Shown one piece after another: positions 50,412 through 62,011 of a stretch of 64,000 bases of DNA. The stretch comes from Siphlonurus alternatus (Eukaryota > Arthropoda > Insecta > Ephemeroptera > Siphlonuridae): the NCBI GenBank assembly GCA_949825025.1, contig OX463784.1:11738783-11802782 (forward strand), read 5' to 3'. The translations under genes were made by a program, and so were the position numbers. A model generated the notes under the pieces. It did no database searches and was not told where the DNA came from. It saw nothing but the letters and a program-made list of their open reading frames with translations. Within the stretch, counting starts at the first letter, position 1; each line of letters opens with the position of its first letter.

Positions 50412-50444
50412 TAAAGACTTCAAGTCAGCTGATTTTGCGGTGTT
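50412..50444 (+). repeat. Dispersed 33-bp repeat U, copy 2
   Basis: AGACTTCAAGTCAGCTGATT then TTGCGGTGTTC matches 11265-11299 with one difference. Confidence 0.5.
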
Positions 50445-50529
50445 CTCACAGACTTATCTAAAACTACGAAAAAGGACCTAAAAGGAGCGTGGGTTCAAAC
50501 CCAACCCCGACAAAACTTTTTAGTACTAT

Positions 50530-50672
50530 AGTCCAGCAAGCGAGAGTTGGACCACGGAAATGACGTAATTTCAGTAGTTTTTGCTTCCGGTTGCCATGGT
50601 ATAACCCGCAATCGGAAGTTCCCGTACGTCATTTCCGGCAATTTTCATGGTCGAACTCTCGCTTGCTGGACT
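50530..50672. mobile_element. Foldback element O
   Basis: Ends AGTCCAGCAAGCGAGAGTTG and GAACTCTCGCTTGCTGGACT. The inner stem has GGAAATGACGT and ACGTCATTTCCGG, and CTTCCGGTTG with CAATCGGAAG. 143 bp, single copy, GC-richer than its surroundings. Confidence 0.8.
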
Positions 50673-50683
50673 GTATCTGCCCG

Positions 50684-50955
50684 AGTTAAAATTTAAATAA
50701 ATTTCATCTTTTATTCAATATTAATTAAGCCTTTTCCTCGCATAATTCCCTTCTATCTTGCACCATTTTAGAGGGAAAAAGACCAGATTACGTCTTGTTT
50801 CCTCTTTTTGAGCATAAAATATTAGAAATATTGCCTCCATTACATCTTCACATTTAATTGCGAGGAAGAAATAAGATGTGTTTTAGAGTTAAAAAGACTT
50901 CCTTCAGAATTTTTAAAGGACGAGTTAAAGATGTAAATTTTCGACTAGGGTGACT
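50684..50955 (+). mobile_element. Element P3
   Basis: AGTTAAAATTTAAATAAATT at the left, AAATTTTCGACT at the right. Internal TTGCACCATTTTAGAGGGAA and GAGGAAGAAATAAGATGTGT as in P4 and P5. Confidence 0.7.
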
Positions 50956-51081
50956 TTCAAAAAGTCTGAAAAAAATTCAGGATAATAATAAGTTGATGCC
51001 GTTTATTTCTGCAATAAAAAATTCCAAGTTGTCCATTATACATTTATGTAACATCTTTCAACTAAACAATTTTATTTTACA

Positions 51082-51199
51082 TGTACACTCTGAAAGTTCC
51101 TTTCGCGGCCTTATAATTCACCATACCAAATAAGACCAATCAGGGTATGGTGATTAACAAGGCTGCAAGTTGAAAATTTTCCAAGGCAAAGAGTATACA
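51082..51199. mobile_element. Inverted-repeat element J5
   Basis: GTACACTCTGAAAGTTCCTT on the left, TTTTCCAAGGCAAAGAGTAT on the right. Inner arms AATTCACCATACCAAATAAG and AGGGTATGGTGATTAACAAG. Confidence 0.72.
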
Positions 51200-52012
51200 T
51201 TACTAAAGCCTTTATATCCATGGCATAGTAACGCTTTGCATCATGATTCTATTGAAATGAATCTCAGCTGCAGGTAAAATTGTTCGCATATATATGTTTT
51301 TATAATGTAAATTACATGGATAAAAAAATAATAAACTGCTTTTTTATTTGTTTATGTATTGCATAATTGAAAAGGTCATAAAATTTTTTATTAATATTTA
51401 CGTTTCGTAATTTTAAACAACAGGTTTTTAATTAAGCATGCATTTTTAATGCATCATTTTGATTACTTTGATCCTTTATGGGTATAATATCCATATAATA
51501 ATCCTCAAGGGATAATTATAAAACCTATATACATATAATGCACTTCATTATAATTAATTAAAATCATAATAAACAATTAATTACAACTTTTTGCTATAAA
51601 TTTAATATATAAATTTGTATGATTATGATCTACCCCTTTAAAATGAATTTAAAATTCAAGAACAATTAAAAAAAATATTATATAACGCGATTGATCGATT
51701 TCACAAATAATTTAAATATCACTATTATTACTTATAAAAAAATATTTTTAGTATATATTTTGTTGCCGATTATAGAAGTCATTAGTGCTTTGTAAAATAA
51801 ATATCATTAACCCTATATAGCATTACAAGGGTGATTTACCCCTCGGTATAGCAATAGAGAGGAGGGGAGAACCAATGATTACGTCACATGATAATGATTT
51901 ATTTTGCAAAAATTATTTCACCATTTATTTTGTACTCGAAAAAAACTCGCAAAAACTTATTTTCAAATTATTATTTTTAAACTTTTTCTGCTTTAAAATT
52001 TTTTTGGGTAAC
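51200..52012. other. AT-rich intergenic DNA, no gene seen
   Basis: Nothing recognisable apart from general AT-richness. Confidence 0.5.
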
Positions 52013-52331
52013 AATGGACAACTTTCATGAAAATTTTTATAGTATATTTGGATAGAGGACCTCGAGTTTTGTATTATCAAATTTTTTCAGATTCTTTTGA
52101 ATCCTCTAACACTCTAAAAATCATGCTGCAAAACGCTGTGATGCAATAGTCATGCAATTATTTAGCACGCAAGTATAGGGAAATGCATTGCATGACTATG
52201 ACGTCACAGTGTCTTTCTCCTTGATTTTGAGGGTGTTAAAGGGTTCAAAAAAATCTAAAAAATTTGACAATACATAACACGAGGTCCTCTATTCAAATAT
52301 GCAATAAAAAATTTCAAGAAGGTTTTCCAAT
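52013..52331. mobile_element. Foldback element E3
   Basis: AATGGACAACTTTCATGAAA to TTTCAAGAAGGTTTTCCAATA. Arms TTTGGATAGAGGACCTCGAG and ACACGAGGTCCTCTATTCAA. Core TCATGCTGCAAAACGCTGTG and ATTGCATGACTATGACGTCA. Best copy of family E. Confidence 0.85.
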
Positions 52332-52878
52332 ACCCCCTTCCTCTCTTATTGGTAGCACTGCTCAATTTTTTTTTATTTTTTTTTTTAAGTTCCTGCAATT
52401 ACTTCTATGTAAAACATACCTTTCTTAACGTATATTATATAGCGTTATGCATGTATAAAATACCCGACTAAAAAGAGATAAAATATTATAGTGACTTTAA
52501 AATAATATTATTACGTGCTTAAGTTTTAAGTAATATTTAAAATATACTTAATACTAAAAACACATTTTAACTTATTTAATTGAGACAAATTTGACATAGC
52601 ATGTAAAATATTTATAGTTGGAATTTAATTTAAATTGATTGTCATACACAAGAGAACAATATTTAATTATTCATAGTGTTAAGTTACAAACTTTTTTGAC
52701 ATTTTATTTATAATATGATTGTAATGTTAAATTTTCAGACAGAATTCACATATCAAGGGAGTGACTTTTCATTAATTTTAATATTTATATTTATTTACAG
52801 TTATTTTATTATTAAATTTAATGTCATGAAATAATAATATGATATTAATTTATTTTTAAGTTAATTCTTGTAACAATT

Positions 52879-52982
52879 TACCTCAGTTATTTCTGAGTCT
52901 GAAGAAATTTATGTTAAAACGAATCGAAGGAAATAAATTTAAAGAATATTCTAAAATTTAATCGCTTAAATGGTTTGAGCCC
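52879..52982 (-). mobile_element. Element F6, fragment
   Basis: ACCTCAGTTATTTCTGAGTC, then CGAATCGAAGGAAATAAATT and TTAATCGCTTAAATGGTTTG: the 3' third of family F on the minus strand, with decayed end. Confidence 0.6.
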
Positions 52983-52998
52983 ATGAAAAGAATACACT

Positions 52999-53728
52999 TT
53001 AAGGTAGAGGTAATGTCAATCAGCTGTTCGACGTAGTCTTCTTTGATCAACATGTAAACCTTAGCAAATGGAGTATTGTCCTCAATTTTTTTTATTGCAG
53101 AAATGGATAGAGGATGCAAAGTTAGGCTACCCTGATTTTTTTCAGATTTTTTTGAGACCTAGAACTATTTTTAAAAAAATATTGAAAGTCCTTTTTGTGA
53201 CGTCACGCGGCGGCATGTCCTATCTTTTTCTTAAGGAGCGGCGTCTCGTGACGTCACGGAAAGGACTTTCAATAATTTTTTTAAAAATAGTTCCCGGGCT
53301 CTAAAAAATCTGAAAAAAATCAGGGTAGCATAACTTTGCACCCTCTATCCATTTCTGCAATAAAAAAAATTGAGGACAATACTCTATTCACAAAAATTCT
53401 GAATTTTTTTGAAAGGCTGATTTTACAAAAATTCTGAATTTTTTTCAGAGACTGATTTTAGAGCCTTACAAAAAGATTCAAAAAATTTACCGAGCCATTT
53501 TTTTTTTAATTATTTTTTTTTAATTTTCAGCATTTTCTCATGGAGAGACAAACTAAAAATTAATAAAAAAACAATCGGCTCGTTAAATTGTTTTGAATTT
53601 TTTTGTATGGCTTATAGGCATTAAAATGTGCCTCTAAAAAAATCAGAATTTTTGTGGATTTGCTAAGGTTTCCATGTTAATCAAAGTAGACTACATCGAA
53701 CCGCTGATTCGTATTATCTCTACCTTAA
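52999..53728. mobile_element. TTAA-ended foldback element D3, carrying A11
   Basis: Left arm TTAAGGTAGAGGTAATGTCA to about 53066; right arm from about 53389 to CTCTACCTTAA. The inner arms repeat AAAAATTCTGAATTTTTTTG. A11 is inserted in the left arm at CCTTAGCAAA. Confidence 0.85.
53067..53388. mobile_element. Foldback element A11 inside D3
   Basis: AATGGAGTATTGTCCTCAAT to GAGGACAATACTCTATT. Near-identical to A7 and A8, hence young. The 78-codon frame within it is a by-product. Confidence 0.92.
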
Positions 53729-54562
53729 GCTACATTTAAATAATAATACTTGGCGGTAAAGTCAATTTTTCTAAATTTTTCTATTTTTTTCAATGATTTA
53801 GAGCGTTACGGTTTGACGTCAGGAGGGGAAGTGAGGGGAGGTGAACATCTGGGCGTTATCCTGTAAGTAGGCAACCCAACAATCTCTGTTGTACTGATTA
53901 AATTTTGCACGTGAGTGTACCCTTTGTTATACAAATGAATGTTTGAAACATAACAATGAGAATTGGAATGAAATTGTTACATTATCAGAATCATTAATTA
54001 AGTTTTTAATATTTTCTCATTAACAATCGTTACATAATTAATTGGAGAATAACTACTATTTTTTTTATCAAAGGATACATTATAGAATGGTTAAAATTCT
54101 ATTAATTGTTGAGTATATGTGCGTCAATTCACATTCACATTTACTATATTTTGTTTGTATTGTTATTTATATGTCAAGGGGAGAGAGAGGAAAGGGGGAG
54201 GGGTATAATAATTTGAAAAATAATATACAGTATAATTATTATATATGATACAGTTCTTAGAGTTAAAAATTGTAAATCATACGTTAGATTCTAACGTGTG
54301 TATTTCAATGTTTAACTTAATAAACATAAATATACGTATATTAAAATAAAATCATGCAGGTTGTCTCTTTCAGTTTTTTTGAATTAATTAAACAAGAGCC
54401 AAATTTTGAAGAAAGTAGAAAAACATTCTTGTGAACTATTGTTTATTTTAAAGCAGTTTGCCAAGGCGTGTATATTAATAAATTGTATGATTAATTAATT
54501 TTTTTGTGACATGAAATTCTATACAATTCCTTACATTTGTTTCTATGAAGATAAAATGATAT

Positions 54563-54564
<2 letters not shown>
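53729..54564. other. AT-rich intergenic DNA, no gene seen
   Basis: One short patch (CGGTTTGACGTCAGGAGGGG at about 53810) contains GACGTCA, without an element around it that I can define. Confidence 0.45.
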
Positions 54565-54641
<77 letters not shown>

Positions 54642-54660
54642 CCTCCCTCTCCCTCCATCC
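54565..54660. repeat. (CT)n microsatellite with CCCT tail
   Basis: About 36 CT units followed by CCCT/CCATC units. Confidence 0.97.
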
Positions 54661-55077
54661 CTCTTCCTCATTTCTCATGCTGTGAGACAAAATAAATAGA
54701 ATCTGAATATAGTGAAGAAATTACCTCTTGTACAAATATATCATCCTTCTGTCTCGAAAAAAACCTTACATTGAAATGGGAAACGCTAACAAGAATATTA
54801 AAAAGAAAAAAATTAAATATATATATATTACGGTGCTGTTTTTATTTATGTACCTTAACACTACAAAAAAAGCTTTAATTATTCAAATGTCGTTTAATTA
54901 GTTTATTTTATGCATAAAATACTGTACAGTATAATATGAGACATGTTAAAATTAGGCCAGATTTACAAAAATTCCCCAGAAATATACGTGTAATTATTAT
55001 TTTATTTACAATGTTACCTTATACTGCAGTAATTCTGCTATTGGCGTAAGCATTCAAACTTAACAACAATATTGCTA

Positions 55078-55079
<2 letters not shown>

Positions 55080-55162
<83 letters not shown>
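55080..55162. repeat. (AT)n microsatellite
   Basis: About 41 AT units adjacent to the 3' side of the tRNA-headed SINE, possibly grown from its tail. Confidence 0.97.
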
Positions 55163-55163
<1 letters not shown>

Positions 55164-55184
55164 CAAATTCGTACTAAAACAAAT

Positions 55185-55400
55185 GCCCTAATTCAAACTT
55201 CCCGCCATTATTATAGTATAGCTACAGGAAACCATGGAAACCTGTAGAAGCCAGTCATACTCGAAGGTGCACCTTCTGAATGCAAGAAATTTATACAAAC
55301 CCCGGAAAAGTGGTGAAAAGTATCTCACCCTAGACCAGGATTTGAACCCGTAACCTTCCCCATGCGAGGCAGACGCTCAACCAATGTGCCTACACTGCTT
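55185..55400 (-). mobile_element. tRNA-headed SINE, minus strand
   Basis: On the minus strand: GTAGGCACATTGGTTGAGCG (A-box like), TCTGCCTCGCATGGGGAAGG, then a perfect B box GGTTCAAATCC in TTACGGGTTCAAATCCTGG. A body follows (GAGATACTTTTCACCACTTT, CTTGCATTCAGAAGGTGCAC) and a core ACAGGTTTCCATGGTTTCCT resembling the core of the 5S-headed SINE. A true tRNA gene is unlikely because the arms do not pair well. Confidence 0.7.
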
Positions 55401-55979
55401 GGTTAACGTATATTTATGTATTCTTTCGATGATCATGCCCTTTAAAACAACAATTTGGGGATGGCAAACAACGTATCAAAAACTCCTCCCTGTGGAAGAG
55501 AACATGATTATAATAAATTATTAATTAAATACTCAAATATTAATTTGATGTTGCATCCGGGCGTGGGCGTAAGTGTAAATTTTCTGAATTTCCTGATTTT
55601 GCATATATCTCATATTTACAATAATGTGGCACTTAATACAGTGGTGGTTAAAGTGGAAAATTATTTTCCCTGGTCTTTTGGGAGGGAGGGGGATGGGGGG
55701 GGGGGGGAGGAAGAATGGGTAGGTAAATAGGTGGACTCACACATTACACACATATTTTCCTCATATACCAAGCCGAGAGTTATATTATAATACAAATTAC
55801 TTGATAAAAGGCATGATAAAAATGAACGTGTCGACTTATCAAGGGAATAGCAAAACTCCCATTGTTAATTAAGGTAATTTTTATTTATTCCCAAAGGTTT
55901 CGTATAATTAAAGAGCACAACATTTTCTGATAATTTCCCAGTACGTTAATTTTTTATGTAGAGAAATATTTATTTTATA
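55401..55979. other. Intergenic DNA, no gene called
   Basis: A 91-codon frame at 55455-55730 ends in a poly-G stretch (55690-55708) and has no domain. Confidence 0.4.
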
Positions 55980-56245
55980 ATAGAGTATGGACCTCAAAAT
56001 TTTTTATTGCAAAAGTGATAGAGGGTGCAAAGTTTTGCCATTCTGTTTTGTTTTTTTTTTAGATTTTTTTAAGGCCGAGGAGTATTGCTAAAATTTTTTG
56101 CCAAGGTCAGGTTTGAACCCAGGCTCCTTTTAGTCTCTTTCTTTTTATTGAGAGAGGTGTCAAGAGACGTCACTAATTTTTTAAAAATAGTTTTAGGACT
56201 CTAAAATAATATATATGAAAAAATTATAATAGCATAACTTCCCAC
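55980..56245. mobile_element. Foldback element A12, right end decayed
   Basis: AATAGAGTATGGACCTCAAA on the left with GATAGAGGGTGCAAAGTTTT; the right arm AGCATAACTTCCCACC stops before the terminal module. Core of the A10 type with CAGGTTTGAACCCAGGCTCC. Confidence 0.65.
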
Positions 56246-56359
56246 CTTAAGAATAAGAAGCTCAAATTGGATGCTGAACGTGTTGCCTAATTATAAAGCG
56301 TAATGATCAGACATTATTAAACTGTCTATTCATTTAATGTCAAATATAATGTCGTATAA

Positions 56360-56673
56360 CACTAAATTTTTAGATGCTGAATTGGTTTTCAGTACTTTAT
56401 GTCAGTACAAAATTGTTCCAGTCAGTACAAAATTTCTCCAGTTTCGTCTTACATTCAGCACTTTTGACCTATAAAACACTTATTCCAAGTACAAATTTGG
56501 TACTGAAAAAAGAGTCAAAAAAAGTACAAAAAATTGACTCTCTTTTTTCAGTACCAAATTTGTACTTGGATTAAGTGTTTTATAGGTCAAAAGTGCTGAA
56601 TGTAAGACGAAATTGGAGCAATTTTGTACTGACATAAAGTACTGAAACCAATTCAGCATCTAAAAATTTAGTG
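56360..56673. mobile_element. Foldback element R
   Basis: CACTAAATTTTTAGATGCTG to CAGCATCTAAAAATTTAGTG, with arms of about 150 bp that are nearly identical (AGTACTTTATGTCAGTACAA; CATTCAGCACTTTTGACCTA). The left arm has an extra tandem CCAGTCAGTACAAAAT. The short loop around 56520 has GTCAAAAAAAGTACAAAAAA. Single copy; low divergence between arms suggests it is young. Confidence 0.9.
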
Positions 56674-56762
56674 TGAAACCATGATGTTTTGATGCAATTA
56701 CATACCTATATTATAGGGTATTACATACCCTATAATATAGAGTATAGGTGTCCCTATAATAT

Positions 56763-57002
56763 AGTTGAAAAATTACGTCTTCAACTCATCCTTTACAGGT
56801 CTTAACTCAATCTTTTTACTTCTAAAACACATCTTACTTCCTCTTCGCTGAAAGTGAGGATGAAATGAGAAGACAATATTTATAAAATTTTATGCTCAAG
56901 AAGAGAAAAAAAGAAGTATCGTCTTTAAAATGGTGCAAAATAAGAGAACAAAAGACGAGAGGAGAGATTAATAGCGAAGAAAAGATGAAATTTATTTCAA
57001 CT
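56763..57002 (-). mobile_element. Element P4
   Basis: AGTTGAAAAATTACGTCTTC to GATGAAATTTATTTCAACT on the plus strand. Internal CTCTTCGCTGAAAGTGAGGA and AAAATGGTGCAAAATAAGAG are the reverse of P1 and P5. The 91-codon frame overlapping it is a by-product. Confidence 0.78.
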
Positions 57003-57299
57003 CGACACTCATAACATGTCATAATACAAACAACATATGCTTCCTGCTTGTCGCCGGTGAACGACACAACAGCTCCCACACAATAATTAAAACACTGAAG
57101 ATCCGTCAATCACGTCGTGCAGTCTCCCACGGGGTCCTCGGCACGTGACAATAATCAAGATGATCAGCTGTTTCATCACGTGACTGTCTCTTATATACGG
57201 TATTTGCTTACAATTTTTCCTCAATAAATTTTCTTTCCTTTCCTACATGCATGTGACTTAAATACACAATTTTTGCTTGTAATTCATGCATCAGTAGAC

Positions 57300-57410
57300 A
57301 AAGTGCATGAAATTTTTTTATTGCAGAAATGAACAGGTATACCAAAATTATAAGACCATGATTTTTTTCAAATTTTTTAGAGCCTCCCAAAATTACAAAT
57401 CTGCATTTTT
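57300..57410 (+). mobile_element. Foldback element A13, left arm only
   Basis: CATGAAATTTTTTTATTGCA then GAAATGAACAGGTATACC and TTTTTTAGAGCCTCCCAAAA match one arm of family A. Confidence 0.55.
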
Positions 57411-57526
57411 TTTTTATTTTTTGCTCCTTATAAGCAAATCATGAACATTCGTGATGTCCGGAAGATGTACACTCCATTACAATAAAATTATAATCCAAAC
57501 CAGCTATAACTTAACATAATTATAAT

Positions 57527-57863
57527 TTAAGGATGAATCTCAGTAGGTTGATATCTCGTAATCGTACCGCCTGAATGCAACAAGACTTGCAGGGGACTTA
57601 GAACTCCCTATCAATAGGTGGCATACAAAATTTGAAGGGAATCTCTTTTATCAGTGTTGTGAAAACTGAGGTAGAAGTTTAACATTGGTCTTATGGACGG
57701 AAACCGGAAATGGAGCTGTTATGAGGAAACTATCAGTTTGAATATGCTCAAACCATAAGCGATTAAGTTCTATAACATTCTCAATTTTTTAAAATTTATT
57801 TCATTCTATTTCGTCGTAAAAAAATATTCTTTGACTCCAGCAGTAACTGAGATTAATCGTTAA
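57527..57863 (+). mobile_element. TTAA-ended element F3
   Basis: TTAAGGATGAATCTCAGTAG to TAACTGAGATTAATCGTTAA. Closest to F1 over the first 100 bp (ATCTCGTAATCGTACCGCCT). Confidence 0.88.
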
Positions 57864-58771
<908 letters not shown>

Positions 58772-59175
58772 TATTTTAATTTTACTTACTCCGCAGTATA
58801 TAATAAGGTTTGATTTGATCAATGTTTGTCTCTGTACAAGCCAAATGATTTAAAAAAAAAATAACTACGATATAAGGATATTTAATTTTATTTTTGTAGC
58901 AATACTTAATCTTTTAATTGTTTGGTCACCTTAACAAATATCAAATATGTGTAGACAGTTTAATTAACCCTCCTCATAGTAAATATTGATTTGATATTCT
59001 TTATAATTTATGTAATAAAAAAATTAAATAGCCTATATATTTGGAAATGATAGACTCTTTAAAAAAAACAACTTATTTTAAACTTATGCAGGGAACCTGA
59101 GTCCTTTCTCTATATTATTTCAATTATATACTTGTCCCCTATTACATGTACCACGATGATGTAATATTTAATAAA

Positions 59176-59260
59176 GTACAGTCATTATCCCGGAAAAAGT
59201 CCTTTACCATCTCTTAATTAAACAATGGATAATTTCCAAGGTGAGTAGTATACGTTCACT
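59176..59260. mobile_element. Degenerate element J6
   Basis: GTACAGTCATTATCCCGGAA, AATTAAACAATGG, AATTTCCAAGGTGAGTAGTA retain only the outer parts of family J. Confidence 0.4.
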
Positions 59261-59489
59261 TTCCTAACAAATCATCAGCGTGTTGTTTTGCTGAGTTTTC
59301 GTCCCCATGGCAACAAAGACGAAGTTTGGAGGTAATCAAGGCCAGCTTCCAGATCCATCCAGTTTGGTGACCACCGCGGGCTGACATTGTTGGCATTCAT
59401 CGATCTGGTTCACGTCAGTTCATCAAATTTAAATATCGATCATCTGACGCTGTATTTTGATACGTTTTGTTTACATCACAAATATTACT

Positions 59490-59733
59490 CAGGTTGAAAT
59501 AAATTTTCATCTTTTATTTGCTCTCCTCTCGTCTAATTTCCTCTTACTTTGCACCATTTTAGAGGGAAAAAGATAAGAGAACGTATTTTTTCCTCTTCTT
59601 TAGCATAAATAAAAATAAATATTGTCTTTTTTTCATCCTCGCATTGAGCGAAGAGTATAAATAAGATTTGTTTTAGTGGTAAAAAGATTAGGTTTAGATG
59701 AGTTGAAAACGTAATTTTTCAACTAGGGTAATG
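59490..59733 (+). mobile_element. Element P5
   Basis: GGTTGAAATAAATTTTCATC to GTAATTTTTCAACT. Internal TTGCACCATTTTAGAGGGAA, CCTCGCATTGAGCGAAGAGT and AAAAAGATTAGGTTTAGATG. Preceded by a GC-balanced patch (59280-59480) with no gene that I can support. Confidence 0.78.
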
Positions 59734-60398
59734 TAAGTGTAGTATGAGCTTTATATTTGATTCAAGGACAAATTCTGCAAACTTCTTTGCACATGTTATC
59801 AATTTTTTGTGTACACATAAATTTGATGATTTCTCTACAGATTTAATATAACAAACTATAAAGAAATTTCAGAACCATTTTTTTTATATCAGGGGAGAAG
59901 ATATTTCTTTAATTAAAAATTAAACGATGAAATCATAATTTAACCAAGATAATTATTAAAAGCACTTATTTATATATATATATATATATATTGTGTTCAA
60001 TTTAAATTTAATAATGTTTCATATACATATTACTTTAAATTTAAAAGTAAAATTTGCTATTTAGCGATTGCAATTTAAATCAAATTCTACATGCGCCAAT
60101 TTACAAGCTTAGCTGTACGGACATACGCTTATTTCACGTTGTTATTACTGTATAGAAATTATGTATTATCAGTAATGTGTTTTATGTAATGAATAGACTA
60201 GTTTCATAGACAATTTTCAGTTCTTCCCACAGTAGTTAAAATATATATATTATTTTTACTTCTTACTAATTATTATTATTAAAAACAGGTTTCATTATAC
60301 ATAAAAATTTGGACCTTAAAAAACACACTTATACCCGTGAAAAATATACACTTACAGATCTGTAAAATTCGCTTTCATTACAAACTTTATCCTTATAG

Positions 60399-60771
60399 TT
60401 AAGGTAGAGATAATGCGGATCAGCTGGCCCAATGCTAAAAAAATCCCATTCATAAAAATTATGAAAAAAATTTAAAATGTTCTCCTCTACATCCCCTATC
60501 AGTAGGTAAAATATCAGGTATACAAAAACGAGCTAGTTTTTTAGTTATGAATTTTTAAAGTTGACTAATTTAACATGGAGAAACAGAACTTCCATGTTAA
60601 ATTAGTCAACTTTAAAAATTAATAACTCAAAAACTAGCTCGTTTTTGTATACCTGATATTTTACCTACTGATAGGGGATGTAGAGGAGAACATTTTAAAT
60701 TTTTTTCAGAATTTTTGTGAATGGGATTTTTTTAGCATTGGGCCAGCTGATCCGTGTTATCTCTACCTTAA
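60399..60771. mobile_element. TTAA-ended foldback element C6
   Basis: TTAAGGTAGAGATAATGCGG to GATCCGTGTTATCTCTACCT then TAA. Arms of about 180 bp nearly identical, centre ACATGGAGAAACAGAACTTC. Best uninterrupted copy of family C. Confidence 0.95.
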
Positions 60772-60839
60772 ACATGATGAGAAAAGATTCTCTCACAAAC
60801 CTTGGTTTCCGCCGCCTTGTGTCTCTTTTCATAAATATT

Positions 60840-60960
60840 AATAGCACGGTGTTGCGTGAGCGGTGAATTCATGCATGAGCCACTCCATTCATACCTGCTG
60901 GATGGGTGACCGGCCTTGACCTCAACGATGACTAAGCCAGACTTGCCAGACCACTTGAAT
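60840..60960 (+). repeat. Possible 5S-like SINE fragment
   Basis: TGCTGGATGGGTGACCGGCC recalls 5S box C, but the upstream part does not align clearly and no SINE body is recognisable downstream. Confidence 0.3.
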
Positions 60961-61392
60961 CAGCTGTTTGGGAGAATTTATGTAAGATGACGCTTAGTGG
61001 ACTTACTAAAATGGACTTTTTATGTTTATTATTATTATTAACTGCATAATTATAAACTAGAAGGTATTACTTTTTAATTAATATTACTACTGAATTTAGT
61101 TTTTGGTAGCAATTTTTTCTAAAAATATAAATATTTTATAGGATAATTTTCTGGTTTTCTGCAAAAAATCGGTATTGAGATCCTCCATGCTTTTTTAACA
61201 TTTACTGAACGTTAAAAGTATTTAGAAAAATAGCTAAATGTCTTTGCTATTTAATCACTGTTTTTACCATTTAAAAACTAACGTTTTAAACATTACATTT
61301 TTGTTAATAGAATTAGCATTCAGAAATTGCATGTTAATAGCATTTAGAAGTATTATATGCGGAATAGATCGTAATTATCGTAACATATTTTA

Positions 61393-61750
61393 GGGGTCGA
61401 CCCTTAGAGGGTAATTATTCTTACTGAATCAATTAAAGCCAATGCTAAATCCATAATCCTCACAGTTTTTGACAAATTTTGTTATAAATATTTGTATACT
61501 TTAAAAAATGACCCCTGTTAGACCCCAAGGGTCGACCCTTAAAATGCGCAAATAAGAGCTCTAAAGTTAATTATAAAGGACATTGCTAATGTCAATTTTG
61601 CAATTTTTCACGAAAAAAAAAATTTCAGGGTCTTTTGACCCTTAAGGGTCAAAGGGTCGCAAATTTAAGGGTCGCCATTAGAACCGCCATCAAATTTTAC
61701 CGTAGGGTCAAAATTTGTATAACCTTGTATTAAAATGAACCCTTGGCATT
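61393..61750. repeat. Patch with repeated GGGTCGACCC / GGGTC motifs
   Basis: AGGGGTCGACCCTTAGAGGG at 61391, CCCCAAGGGTCGACCCTTAA at 61523, CAGGGTCTTTTGACCCTTAA at 61627 followed by GGGTCAAAGGGTCG and AAGGGTCGCC. About ten (G)GGTC/GACC(C) words in 350 bp, partly palindromic. No terminal repeats found. Confidence 0.45.
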
Positions 61751-61809
61751 TCACCATAGCTCTTATTTATTTTATATACCTCAATAATACTCTTCCTACT
61801 AAGAAAGCA

Positions 61810-61895
61810 TTAGCAGTGCAGTGGTAAGGGTATGATCGAAAGTGATTACCGAAGTTAAGCTGGCGAGTAGTTAGATTGGTGATCACTTTTTAGCT
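61810..61895 (+). repeat. 5S-rRNA-like SINE head
   Basis: GTGATTACCGAAGTTAAGCT then GGCGAGTAGTTAGATTGGTG then ATCAC lines up with 5S rRNA (GATCACCGAAGTTAAGC ... AGTACTTGGATGGGTGACC). The downstream body is not recognisable. Confidence 0.6.
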
Positions 61896-62011
61896 TTTTA
61901 CAACAGGTATGAAGACCGTAAACAATAAAAGCATTCAGAAGCTAAACACTTTTGGTGATGTAAAAGTGATTGTGGAGATTCTCAATGCCTTTGGTATTTG
62001 GTTGTTTTTGC

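Larger units (their letters stand above)
50470..51033. mobile_element. Foldback element A14, right arm split by O and P3
   Basis: AAAAGGAGCGTGGGTTCAAA, then CCCCGACAAAACTTTTTAGT (50488-50524), belongs to a family A arm of the A10 type. The expected continuation (CCCGGGCTCAAAAA, then CTGAAAAAAATTCAGG and the end CCAAGTTGTCCATTA) appears only at about 50678-50684 and 50958-51033, after O (50530-50672) and P3. Confidence 0.6.

Noticed and set aside
55318..55400. tRNA gene
   Set aside because: The B box is perfect, but acceptor and anticodon stems do not pair acceptably and a SINE body follows directly.
59284..59400. Small open frames on both strands in a GC-balanced patch (plus: MATKTKFGG then a GTAATC donor-like word; minus: 38 codons)
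   Set aside because: Neither has a recognisable domain or a partner exon; the patch may belong to an unrecognised repeat.
61627..61650. Nuclear receptor DR element
   Set aside because: GGGTCAAAGGGTCG does not give two correctly spaced RGGTCA half-sites; kept only as part of a repeat-motif observation.
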